In this document: positions 7,982-16,289 of the stretch, one piece after another
Position numbering within the stretch: position 1 is the first letter of the stretch
Layout of the letters: each line of letters opens with the position of its first letter
NCBI GenBank assembly: GCA_003599865.1
Contig: QZKS01000064.1
Span: forward strand, 58,423-122,422
DNA: 64,000 nucleotides
Reading direction: 5' to 3'
Source: Desulfobacteraceae bacterium
GTDB taxonomy: Bacteria > Desulfobacterota > Desulfobacteria > Desulfobacterales > SURF-7
Program-made: the position numbers and the translations under genes
Notes under the pieces: generated by a model
The model's input: only the letters and a program-made list of their open reading frames with translations
What the model was told of the DNA's origin: nothing
Databases searched by the model: none

Positions 7982-9555
7982 GCGCTTATCTTTTTCCTTC
8001 GTAAAATGGCAAATACATCTTTCAGTTCTTCCATTTTCAATACCATGGAAAGCCCGACAAACGATGTCAGGCCAATGCCGATACAGCCAAACAGACGAAT
8101 CAGGAGAATCATCCGGCCTCCCTTTCCCGGAGGGATTGCATGAACAGCAGCCAGCCATACAACCATGCCCATGATCAGGGAGATGATGACTGATTTTGCG
8201 GTGGAAAAAATAATACTTCGCCACCCAAGAGACCCCAGCTTTTTGCGAAGCATATAAACCAGAATTGCCAGGTTGATGGTTGATGCAATGGATGTCGCCA
8301 GGGCAAGACCGCTATGCTGCATCGGCACCATCAGAATAACAGAGACGAAAATATTTGCAAGAATCGATATCACGGCTGCCGTCACCGGAGCCCGGGAGTC
8401 GCCTAACGCATAAAAGACCCTTACCACAATGCTGACTGCTGCCGTTGCCCAGATGCCGCTGCTGTAATACAGGAGAGCGTCGGAGGTCATCAGGACGGCA
8501 TATTGATCGAATTTACCCCTTTCCAGCAGCAGGGAAATCATGGGGTCACGCAGTGCAATCAGTCCGGCAATGGATGGGAGCATGATGTACAGAATCAGTT
8601 TGAATGAGTAAGCGAACGTGCTTTTCAGGCCGTTCATGTCACCGGCGGAAGCATGCCGGGAAAGAGAGGGCAGCACGGCCGTCGCAATGGCAATGGCAAA
8701 TATCCCCAGGGGAAACTGAACCAGACGGTCCGCATAGTACAGATAGGAAATGCTGCCTGTGGGAAGAAGCGATGCCAGAAAGGTTCCGATCAGCATATTG
8801 ATCTGATAAACCCCTGCTCCCAGAACCGCCGGAAGCATCAGCCTGCCGACCTGTTTCAATCCCGGATGGACCAGGATTGATTTTTGAAAAAAAGAAAACC
8901 CTTCTTTGAGCAGATAGGGAACCTGCAGAACCAGCTGCAGAATTCCTCCGGCCAGGACTCCGCAGGAAAGTCCGATAATCCGTACAGTCGTGTCCGCAGA
9001 AAAGTAGGATACGATCATGACGGCCAGGATCATGGCAATGTTCAACAGAACCGGAGCCAGTGCCGGAGCGGCAAAATGTCCCAGGGTGTTCAGAATGCCC
9101 ATGAAGAGGGCAACAAGGCTGATCAACAGGGCATAGGGGAACATGATCCTTGTCAAAAGAACGGTCAGTTCAAACTGTTCTATTCTGTCTTTGAATCCAA
9201 AGGCAATGGCTTCCACAATCATCGGGCTGAAAATAATGCCGAGGATCACAATAACCGAAAGAATGACAAACAGCATAAACATGGCGGATCTCGCCAGATC
9301 GAACGCCTCTTTTTTTCCTTCCTGGTGGATATGTCTTGTAAAGATGGGAATAAACGCGATGGTCAGGGTTCCTTCGGCAAAGAGACGCCGCAAAAGGTTG
9401 GGAATCCTGAATGCAGCGATAAATGCATCCGAATGAAGACCTGCACCGAAAAAGGCGGCAATAATAATATCCCGGACAAAACCGAATATCCGGCTCAACA
9501 GCGTGGATATACCGACAATGCCCGCAGCCCTGGTTACTTGTTCTTTTTCCGTCAT
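7978..9555 (-). CDS. murJ: Lipid II flippase MurJ (MviN family)
   Basis: Inner-membrane flippase that moves lipid II to the periplasmic side for peptidoglycan synthesis. 525 residues, normal length, with about 14 membrane segments. The N-terminus TRAAGIVGISTLLSRIFGFVRD and LFAEGTLTIAFIPIF are family signatures; the arginines in RIPNLLRRLFAEG line the cavity in characterised homologues. It is divergent from the PilZ gene and is followed by ftsB and the TPR-like gene, so this is a cell-wall/division unit. Confidence 0.95.
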   Translation of the reverse strand: MTEKEQVTRAAGIVGISTLLSRIFGFVRDIIIAAFFGAGLHSDAFIAAFRIPNLLRRLFAEGTLTIAFIPIFTRHIHQEGKKEAFDLARSAMFMLFVILSVIVILGIIFSPMIVEAIAFGFKDRIEQFELTVLLTRIMFPYALLISLVALFMGILNTLGHFAAPALAPVLLNIAMILAVMIVSYFSADTTVRIIGLSCGVLAGGILQLVLQVPYLLKEGFSFFQKSILVHPGLKQVGRLMLPAVLGAGVYQINMLIGTFLASLLPTGSISYLYYADRLVQFPLGIFAIAIATAVLPSLSRHASAGDMNGLKSTFAYSFKLILYIMLPSIAGLIALRDPMISLLLERGKFDQYAVLMTSDALLYYSSGIWATAAVSIVVRVFYALGDSRAPVTAAVISILANIFVSVILMVPMQHSGLALATSIASTINLAILVYMLRKKLGSLGWRSIIFSTAKSVIISLIMGMVVWLAAVHAIPPGKGGRMILLIRLFGCIGIGLTSFVGLSMVLKMEELKDVFAILRRKKISA

Positions 9556-9779
9556 CGGATTTCCAAGCCGTTAAAAAGTGAACAATTCATTTTCGAGCAT
9601 GCTATACCACTGTTTCAGGTAGATGAAAATCCATAAAAACAAAACACCATCAAAAAGAAAAAAGTTTTGACACCTTCCATTTATTCCTTTAAAAATGAAT
9701 TCATCAAATGCAATCTAATATGGATACACGCCTACTCTTGCCGCCTCATTCGTATTGAAAAAATAGATTCTTTGAGGAC

Positions 9780-10262
9780 ATGGAAAAGATGACACATAAA
9801 GTATTTATCTTAAACAATAAAGCGACTTTTATCTGTCCGAAATGTGACAATGTCAAAACCATTGACGCGACACCGTATGCCAAAACCAGATCAAAGGTTG
9901 AGGTCAATTGCAAATGTCCATGCGGACATTTTTTCAAGGCCATCATGGAGAGACGCAATTACCTCAGAAAAGACATAATGCTGCCGGGGATCTATTGCCG
10001 ATTTTCAAATGGGGAGGAGATTGAAAAAGGTCAAATGGTGGTCATGAACCTGTCCCGTGCGGGCTTGAAATTCAAGCCCCGCGTGCAGACGGCATTTCAG
10101 GTCGGAGATCGGCTTCATATTGTTATCAATCTGAATGATCCGGAAAAGACATTGATCGACAAGATGGCGACGATCATGAACATCAATGACGAGTCGAATG
10201 TGGGAATGGAATTTTGTGAAAAAGAGTCTTACGGCAAGATCGGCGCCCTGCTGTTCGGTTAA
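9780..10262 (+). CDS. PilZ domain protein with N-terminal zinc-ribbon-like cysteines
   Basis: 160 residues. The first 55 carry FICPKCDN and NCKCPCGHF, a pattern like a small zinc ribbon. The rest is a PilZ domain: RRNYLRKD gives the arginine-rich c-di-GMP contact and NLSRAGLKF the (D/N)xSxxG motif. So it probably senses cyclic di-GMP, with metal-stabilised N-terminus. ATG 9780 has GAGG only 2 bases away; ATG 9789 (MTHKVF) has better spacing and may be the real start. The gene ends convergently, its stop overlapping the hslO stop by two to three bases. The output is unknown. Confidence 0.82.
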   Translation: MEKMTHKVFILNNKATFICPKCDNVKTIDATPYAKTRSKVEVNCKCPCGHFFKAIMERRNYLRKDIMLPGIYCRFSNGEEIEKGQMVVMNLSRAGLKFKPRVQTAFQVGDRLHIVINLNDPEKTLIDKMATIMNINDESNVGMEFCEKESYGKIGALLFG

Positions 10263-11206
10263 TTGTTTCTCATTTTCTGTCGGTCCTGTAAAATCTCTTT
10301 CAGTTCCTGCCGGGAAAAATGATACCTTGTGTTGCAGTGATGGCATGTCAGTTCCATGGGAAAAGGACCGTTTTGGGCAAGATCCGTCAAGTCTTTGGGA
10401 GGCAGCAGCAACAGGTAATTTTTCATTCGATCCTGATTGCAATGGCACATGAACTCCACCCTGTGGCTTGAGAGAATCTTGGGGTTGCCATGACGGAAAA
10501 CCTCATGAATCAGATCCTCAATTTTTTTCTTTTCAGCAAAACATTCTCCCAGTGACGGCAGTCTCTGTACCAGCTCCTCCAGTCCGTCAATTGTTCGATC
10601 ATCCGCACCGGGCATGACCTGCACCAGCAGTCCGCCGGCCCCGGTCACCTCTCCGTCCGTATTAAATCGGATGCTCAGGCTTACTGCCGACGGGATCTGT
10701 TCGGAGGTTGAATAGTAATAGGTCAGGTCTTTTGCAATACTCCCGTATTGAAGTTCCACCTGCCCGGTAAAGGGCTGTTTCGCATCTTCAAGATATTTGG
10801 TGACAAACAGAAATCCGGCTCCGAAAAAAGGAGACAGATTGAAATTTTCAAGCGGCTTGTCGATGGGTATGGGGACATTTTTCAGGTAACCGCGAACTTC
10901 CCCAAAGGCATTGGCTTCCACGACAATTCCTTTGATCGGCCCGGAACAGTCAATCCGAAACCCGACCTGGTCACTCCCTTTCAGTCCGGAGGCAAGCAGT
11001 GTTCCGGCAATGTAGGCATGGCCCAGTACCAGTGTCTCAAGGATTCCCAATTGATGGTTTGCCCTCATTTCATTCACCATCTTGGTGGTATGCACCATAC
11101 AACCGCGCACCATGCCGTCATTCATGATAAAGGAGTAGGATTTGTCAAGGGCGCCTGCTTTTAATTGTGCTTTGAGATCGCTTCCGTAAATAGCTGTCTT
11201 TTTCAT
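10259..11206 (-). CDS. hslO: Redox-regulated chaperone Hsp33
   Basis: Cytoplasmic holdase chaperone switched on by oxidation. About 315 residues from ATG 11206, chosen because AAGGA lies 6 bases upstream and MKKTAIYGSDLKAQL fits the family; the open frame runs back to 11248. The redox switch is intact: MCHCN (CxC) and TCHHCN (CxxC) near the C-terminus bind zinc when reduced. GCMVHTT and the YSTSEQIPSAV region are also typical. The stop overlaps the convergent PilZ gene stop. Useful in an anaerobe exposed to oxygen. Confidence 0.95.
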   Translation of the reverse strand: MKKTAIYGSDLKAQLKAGALDKSYSFIMNDGMVRGCMVHTTKMVNEMRANHQLGILETLVLGHAYIAGTLLASGLKGSDQVGFRIDCSGPIKGIVVEANAFGEVRGYLKNVPIPIDKPLENFNLSPFFGAGFLFVTKYLEDAKQPFTGQVELQYGSIAKDLTYYYSTSEQIPSAVSLSIRFNTDGEVTGAGGLLVQVMPGADDRTIDGLEELVQRLPSLGECFAEKKKIEDLIHEVFRHGNPKILSSHRVEFMCHCNQDRMKNYLLLLPPKDLTDLAQNGPFPMELTCHHCNTRYHFSRQELKEILQDRQKMRNN

Positions 11207-11310
11207 GTTTTTCCTTATCCATTTTGTCCTGTGCCCAAAAAAATCCATCAGGATCCGTTCAACAGGAGACTCACTTTTCGGTGCTTACATATATCAATTG
11301 TAACTGTTGA

Positions 11311-11931
11311 CTATTTTCCGGTTTTTCCCAATACCCTTTTCACCAGAATATACAGAAGAAGAAGCAATAAGATCAAACCGAATCCCATCTGGATTTTCTG
11401 TTCAATCCGCCCAAAAAACAAACTCGGCGATAACAAGGTGTCATGCAGAAAGAAGCCGAGCCAGAAACTGAATTGGGAAACGATTGCCGCTCCGGATAAT
11501 GACGCGATAATGAAATCTTTTGATTTAATGGCGGAAAGACCGCAGACGAAAAAACAGGGGTTGCGGATGCCGCCGGGGATAAACCGGACAATAAAAACGG
11601 CCCAGACCCCATATTTATAGACAAGCTGCAACGCCTTATCCTGTTTCTTGGGTGAGAAAATTCTCCGCACGATCTTATGGTTTAAAAAATTTTGTCCAAA
11701 CCGTTTGGCCAGCAGGAAGTACCAGTAGTCGGTGATAAATACCCCCGCGATTCCGCAAACAAGGGTTGGGAGCCAAACCATTTGACCATGATCCGCCGCA
11801 AGCAATCCGCCGGTAAATAAAATCAGTTCCTCCGGGATCGGTACCAGGAAGAGAAGCAGAAAAAATGCCGACAGAACCAGAATATACGGATACGCTGCAA
11901 AATAGGTGGTGAGTATGTCCAGATATTCCAT
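11311..11931 (-). CDS. DedA-family membrane protein
   Basis: About 206 residues from ATG 11931; the upstream frame to 11985 gives a hydrophilic, unlikely extension. The SNARE-associated/DedA pattern is clear: FLVPIPEELILFTGGLLA, GVFITDYWYFLLAKRFG, and FIVRFIPGGIRNPCFFVCG with the conserved arginine and glycines. Several membrane segments. Members of the family flip undecaprenyl phosphate or phospholipids and support envelope and membrane-potential homeostasis; which activity applies here cannot be told. Confidence 0.85.
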   Translation of the reverse strand: MEYLDILTTYFAAYPYILVLSAFFLLLFLVPIPEELILFTGGLLAADHGQMVWLPTLVCGIAGVFITDYWYFLLAKRFGQNFLNHKIVRRIFSPKKQDKALQLVYKYGVWAVFIVRFIPGGIRNPCFFVCGLSAIKSKDFIIASLSGAAIVSQFSFWLGFFLHDTLLSPSLFFGRIEQKIQMGFGLILLLLLLYILVKRVLGKTGK

Positions 11932-12049
11932 ATCCGATTCTGCCCCTGATCCATTACAATCCGCTTCACATTGCAGGGAAATCATTCCTCTGCCGGTTTA
12001 GAAATCAGGACGTCATACCACTTTTTGAACGGGAAGAAAAGATTTCTCG

Positions 12050-12919
12050 TCATGGTCTCATCCGCTCGCCTTTTTCCGTTACCAGATGATTGATCAGGTT
12101 CAAATCAACAAAATCATTGGAAAAAGACGTCATATGGAAGATCGTATCGGATTCGATGATATCCTTCTTTTCCATATAAATATGTTGATCCTGCAGAGGG
12201 GTATGGGAAAATTTAAGGGTTTCGATAAACAGATACACCGGAACGTTGTGCGTATGACAAATGCTGACCACATTGGCGGTTCCAAAGCCGGTTACGGCTT
12301 TTTGGTCGGTCGATATGGAAACCGCTCCAATAAAAAGCTTGTTGGCCTTCCCCAGGAAATGGCTGAGGTTATACTGAGGAATCAGCACATATTCGATACC
12401 ATGGTTTTCCAGTGTGTTGACCATGTCTCGGGTACGAAGATAATCCTGTTTCAGCACAAGTACCTTGAATTGTTTTTTCAAGGCCGTATGCGCCAGAATG
12501 AATGCTTTGCTGAGATATTCCGTAGGTGAACTGGTGATGATGAAATCTCCGGGCTCGATCCGTTCGGCACATTGCGCAGTGACGCTTTTGGTGTCGGCTT
12601 CAAAACGCTTCAATTGCTGTTCCAGATAAGCCGTTGCCCGGCTTTTAAATGCTTCCATGCCGGAGTCCCAATGCTGTTTCATCTCTTCCTCAAATACCTC
12701 GATCAGATGGGCAAGGGAAACGATTTTGGGCTCTGTTTTTTTAAGCACCTCATTTAATTCCAAAACCAGACCTTTCAATTCCTGTTCCGTGCAATTGAGT
12801 CGTTGGATGGCGTCAATATAGGACTTGAGGGCAACGATTGTGGTCCGGGAGGTCCCCATGGTGTACATGTAATCCCGGATCAGATGATACAGTATCTGAT
12901 TTTTTTCAGTGGTTTTCAT
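12050..12919 (-). CDS. eIF2B-alpha-like protein (initiation factor 2B related)
   Basis: 289 residues. The C-terminal half has the Rossmann-like fold of the eIF2B/methylthioribose-phosphate isomerase group: DFIITSSPTEYLSKAFILA, FKVLVLKQD, NKLFIGAVSISTDQKAVTGFGT and SICHTHNVPVYLF. Archaeal and bacterial members include sugar-phosphate isomerases, but this protein lacks an obvious isomerase signature, so no reaction is assigned. The N-terminal 110 residues are helical. Its ATG overlaps the transporter stop (ATGA), so it is expressed with the ArsB/NhaD-type transporter from the sigma54 promoter at 14289-14304. Confidence 0.75.
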   Translation of the reverse strand: MKTTEKNQILYHLIRDYMYTMGTSRTTIVALKSYIDAIQRLNCTEQELKGLVLELNEVLKKTEPKIVSLAHLIEVFEEEMKQHWDSGMEAFKSRATAYLEQQLKRFEADTKSVTAQCAERIEPGDFIITSSPTEYLSKAFILAHTALKKQFKVLVLKQDYLRTRDMVNTLENHGIEYVLIPQYNLSHFLGKANKLFIGAVSISTDQKAVTGFGTANVVSICHTHNVPVYLFIETLKFSHTPLQDQHIYMEKKDIIESDTIFHMTSFSNDFVDLNLINHLVTEKGERMRP

Positions 12920-14223
12920 AGAAAGACCTTCAAATAAATGATTAAAATGATGGAACAGATGATCAGAGATAGAATGGTACCCGGTGCGCTTTTACGGGTA
13001 TATTCACGGAAAGAGATCGGATAACCGTACTTTTTCAGCATACCGGCGGAAACAATGTTGGCCGAGGCGCCGATCAAGGTCAGGTTGCCGCCCAGACAGG
13101 CCCCTAATGAGAGCGCCCACCATAAGATGTTGTGGGGTATGGGGTTCGCTTCCAGCATCATCCGGACAATGGGAATCATGGTGATGGTGAAGGGGATATT
13201 GTCAATCAATCCCGAGGCTATGCCGGATACCCACAATACCATCAAGGTCATTACATACGGATCGCTGCCGGCTTTCATGAAAATGTTCCGGGCCACCCAT
13301 TCGATAACGCCTTTTTCCTCCATGGCACCGACCAGAATAAACAAGCCGGCGAAAAACATCAACGTACTCCATTCCACTTCCAGCAGCACGTGTTCGATCT
13401 CCATGCGGGTGATGATAAACAGAATCATGGCCATACTGAGGGCCACCACGCCGGGACTCAGATGGGTAATGGTGTGGGTGACAAACAGCAGCAGGGCAAT
13501 TCCAAGACAGATGATGCTTTTCAGCAGGAATGTGCGGTCTATTTTAACGGTCAGAAAATCGAATTCGATTTTTTCAATCAGCATTTGTACGGAAAAAAGC
13601 TTGGTTAAATCATTATCGATGGATTTGAAGCTCTCCCGGTTGGTCACCCAAAAATAGGCGATGACGCAAACAGTCGAGATCACCACCGGGATAAACAGAT
13701 AGATCGCAAACTGATTAAAGGTCAGGCCGACTTTTGAACCGATAATGATGTTGGGCGGGTCACCGATCAAGGTGGCCGTGCCGCCCAGATTGGAAGCCAT
13801 GACCAGGGCGACGACATATATCTTGGGGTCAAGCCCCATCCCACGGGTCAACTCGATAATGATGGGAACCATGATCAGAACCGTGGTAACATTATCGAGA
13901 AAAGCGGACAAAACTGCGGTCAGGGCGCAAAACAGGACCAGGATTCGCAGGGGCTGTCCACCGGTCAACTTGGCGATCCGGACGGTCAGGATGGTAAAAA
14001 AACCGGATTTTTTCAGGACGGCAACGATTCCCATCATGCCTACCAGCAGCATGATGGTTTCAAAATCAATATAACGGGCCGCGGCGTTAACATCGATAAC
14101 ACCAAAAACAAACAACGTCATAACGCCGAGAACGGCGGCAACGGCCTTGTTCAACCATTCAAAGGAAATGGCTGCATAAACCGCAATAAATACGGCAACA
14201 GGAATCAGTGCTTGGGTTGTCAT
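12916..14223 (-). CDS. ArsB/NhaD-family ion transporter (SLC13/ion transporter superfamily)
   Basis: 435 residues with 11-12 membrane segments. LDNVTTVLIMVPI and the mirrored IDNIPFTITMIPI, plus GGTATLIGDPPNIIIGS and GGNLTLIGASANIV, are the repeated half-structures of this superfamily (Na+/H+ antiporter NhaD, arsenite pump ArsB, dicarboxylate carriers). The operon context of a Na+-pumping decarboxylase and a shared sigma54 activator makes a Na+/H+ antiporter or organic-anion carrier more likely than arsenite export; no arsenic genes are nearby. First gene after the sigma54 promoter at 14289-14304. Confidence 0.85.
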   Translation of the reverse strand: MTTQALIPVAVFIAVYAAISFEWLNKAVAAVLGVMTLFVFGVIDVNAAARYIDFETIMLLVGMMGIVAVLKKSGFFTILTVRIAKLTGGQPLRILVLFCALTAVLSAFLDNVTTVLIMVPIIIELTRGMGLDPKIYVVALVMASNLGGTATLIGDPPNIIIGSKVGLTFNQFAIYLFIPVVISTVCVIAYFWVTNRESFKSIDNDLTKLFSVQMLIEKIEFDFLTVKIDRTFLLKSIICLGIALLLFVTHTITHLSPGVVALSMAMILFIITRMEIEHVLLEVEWSTLMFFAGLFILVGAMEEKGVIEWVARNIFMKAGSDPYVMTLMVLWVSGIASGLIDNIPFTITMIPIVRMMLEANPIPHNILWWALSLGACLGGNLTLIGASANIVSAGMLKKYGYPISFREYTRKSAPGTILSLIICSIILIIYLKVFL

Positions 14224-14288
14224 CTCTGTAATCTCTTCTGATGTTGTGGTAATTTTTATATGATGATCAAATGAAAAGGCAGTGTATC

Positions 14289-14304
14289 TGCAAAAAATTT
14301 GCCA
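14289..14304 (-). promoter_or_regulatory. Sigma54 (-24/-12) promoter for the transporter/eIF2B-like operon
   Basis: Minus-strand TGGCAAATTTTTTGCA: GG and GC separated by 10 bases, with the TGGCA and TTGCA halves of the RpoN consensus (TGGCACG-N4-TTGCW). Predicted start of transcription near 14278, about 55 bases before the transporter ATG. It sits in the 100-bp gap between the sigma54 activator gene and the transporter gene. Confidence 0.75.
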
Positions 14305-14324
14305 TCAATACAAACGCGTAATCA

Positions 14325-15764
14325 TTATAGCGGCAAAGGTGTTTTACGGCGGAAATCCTGTTTTTGCAGTCCGCAGCGCTGCATTTTTTCATATAGGGAC
14401 CTTGGTGCGATGCCTGCTTGTCTGGCAGCCTCACCGATGCGCCCTCTGGTTTTTTGAAGAAGATGGGTCAGGTACTCTTTTTCAAAAGCAGTCAGGACGG
14501 CAACCCTGGCCTCCGCCCAAGGTATGTCCAGAGCGGATTGAAATCGATCTGGCGTGGCGGATACATTGACGCCGGATAGTGTCGTCGTGATCGTATCGTT
14601 AAAAAATTCAGGAAGATCGGAAAGGAGAATTTCTTCTCCGGTGCTGAGAAGAACGGCTCTTTCGATGATATTGATCAATTCGCGTACATTGCCCGGCCAT
14701 GAGTAGGCAACCAGCGCCTGTCGGGCTTTCGGATTCAGTGATAAAAGCGGACGGTTGAATCGAAAACAGAAATGTTTGATGAAATGATCAAGCAATTGAG
14801 GGATATCTTCCCTTCTTTGCCGCAACGGAGGAATTTTCAGTGATACCACGCTCAACCGATAGTACAGGTCTTCCCGAAACCGTTTGGCCTTCATTTCGCT
14901 TTCCAGTTCCCGATTGGTAGCCGCGATAATCCGGACATCCACGGTTATGTTCTTTTCGCTTCCCAGAGGGCTGATGATGCGATCCTGCAACACCCGTAAA
15001 AGTTTCGCTTGCAGCTGAAGCGGCAGATCTCCGATTTCATCAAGAAAAATGGTTCCTTTGTGGGCCAGTTCAAAATGTCCCCTCCGGGTGCGGAGCGCAC
15101 CGGTAAAGGCGCCTTCAACATGTCCGAACATTTCGCTTTCCAACAAGGTTTCCGGGAGTGCGGCACAGTTCAGGTGAATAAAAGGTCCCCGTGAGCGCGG
15201 GCCTTCATTGTGAAGCGCGCTTGCCAGTCTTTCTTTGCCGACGCCTGTTTCCCCGAGTATCAGAAGGGAGCTGTCCACCGTGACGACTTTATGGACGATA
15301 GTCATAAAAGACTGCATGGTGGGGCTCAAGGATAAAAAATCCCGCAGGCCGGGTTTTTGAGCGGTCCATTGAGCATGGAAACGGCGGGCGCCTTCTTCGC
15401 GTTTTCGGCCCATCAGCGTGTTCAGGACGGCGCTGATCTGAATGTCAGGCAGGTTCTCAAAAATTACGGCATAACAACCGGCCGCCAGAAGTTTTGCCCG
15501 TTCCTCCGGATTTTCCTGATCGCTGATGACGACAACTTCCGGTTGATCCGGTAATTTTCTGATTTCACGAGCTAAAACTTCAATAGAACCAGGAATTGCC
15601 GCATCATTCAGGATAACCAGATCACAGCTTTGATGGGCCAGTTCATTCCAGATATCGGTTTTTCCGCCATATGACAGTACCAGCGTATGGGGATCGGCGA
15701 TCAGCCTGTCGAACCGTTTTCGGAGTTTGGCAGGTTCCAGTGCTAATAGAATGCGGATTAACAT
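14325..15764 (-). CDS. Orphan sigma54-dependent activator (pseudo-receiver, AAA+, Fis-type HTH)
   Basis: 479 residues. The N-terminal 120 look like a receiver fold, but the acidic pair is absent (ILLALEP) and the acceptor region reads LVILNDAAIPG, so normal phosphorylation is doubtful. The AAA+ domain (about 145-375) has LGETGVGKE (Walker A), GAFTGA for sigma54 contact, and FLDEIGDLP (Walker B). The C-terminus (430-470) has a Fis-type HTH (RIGEAARQAGIAPRSLYEKM). It lies between the decarboxylase operon and the transporter operon, both of which have sigma54 promoters, and so is their probable activator. No partner kinase is adjacent. Confidence 0.92.
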   Translation of the reverse strand: MLIRILLALEPAKLRKRFDRLIADPHTLVLSYGGKTDIWNELAHQSCDLVILNDAAIPGSIEVLAREIRKLPDQPEVVVISDQENPEERAKLLAAGCYAVIFENLPDIQISAVLNTLMGRKREEGARRFHAQWTAQKPGLRDFLSLSPTMQSFMTIVHKVVTVDSSLLILGETGVGKERLASALHNEGPRSRGPFIHLNCAALPETLLESEMFGHVEGAFTGALRTRRGHFELAHKGTIFLDEIGDLPLQLQAKLLRVLQDRIISPLGSEKNITVDVRIIAATNRELESEMKAKRFREDLYYRLSVVSLKIPPLRQRREDIPQLLDHFIKHFCFRFNRPLLSLNPKARQALVAYSWPGNVRELINIIERAVLLSTGEEILLSDLPEFFNDTITTTLSGVNVSATPDRFQSALDIPWAEARVAVLTAFEKEYLTHLLQKTRGRIGEAARQAGIAPRSLYEKMQRCGLQKQDFRRKTPLPL

Positions 15765-15843
15765 CGGATATTGAACCTCCTATTCAGCAATCTATATCCG
15801 ATTTTATCGGCAGTCAAGATCCGATTTTTTGATGTTGACGGCT

Positions 15844-16275
15844 TCAACCGATTCGCATGATCATCTGTCCGGTGTTCACCTCTGATCCCTTCTGAACACT
15901 TATTTCCTGAACGATGCCTGCAACAGAGGAGTTTAAATTGTTTTCCATTTTCATGGCTTCCATGGTAGCGACACATTGACCGGCTGTAACCGAATCACCC
16001 ACCTTCACTCTGATTTCCGATATCAAACCCGGAATCGGTGCGATCACCATTCCGCTGCCCGCGGCCGGTCTGACGGCCGGTATTTCCTGTTTGGGGATCA
16101 CGGGTTCCGGCACATGGGCGGCTGGTAACGGGATTGATTTCGGTGTTTCATCAGACAAGTTTTGTACGGCTACCTGAAAGGTTTTGCCGTTTACCGCCAC
16201 CTCAACCTGCCCGGCTGCAATTTCACCGACATTTACCGTATATGTTTTGGAATCTATTGTCAGGGCATATTTCAT
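15844..16275 (-). CDS. Biotin carboxyl carrier protein of a Na+-pumping decarboxylase
   Basis: About 143 residues from ATG 16275 (AAAGG 9 bases upstream; the ATG at 16284 is too close to that site). An N-terminal beta-rich part and a Pro/Ala linker (PKSIPLPAAHVPEPVIPK) lead to a biotinyl domain with TMEAMKMEN; the lysine of AMKM is the biotin site. It carries CO2 from the carboxyltransferase (18435-19985) to the membrane beta subunit (17245-18393). Last gene of the four-gene operon, equivalent to MmdC or the OadA C-terminal domain. Confidence 0.9.
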   Translation of the reverse strand: MKYALTIDSKTYTVNVGEIAAGQVEVAVNGKTFQVAVQNLSDETPKSIPLPAAHVPEPVIPKQEIPAVRPAAGSGMVIAPIPGLISEIRVKVGDSVTAGQCVATMEAMKMENNLNSSVAGIVQEISVQKGSEVNTGQMIMRIG

Positions 16276-16289
16276 TAACGTCATCCTTT

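Noticed and set aside
11232-11247. Possible sigma54 box upstream of hslO (TGGATTTTTTTGGGCA on the minus strand)
   Set aside because: The -24 GG and -12 GC spacing is right, but the TT before GC is missing and the predicted start leaves almost no leader.
12916-14223. Calling the transporter an arsenite pump (ArsB)
   Set aside because: Superfamily motifs do not separate ArsB from NhaD or dicarboxylate carriers, and no arsR, arsC or arsA is present.
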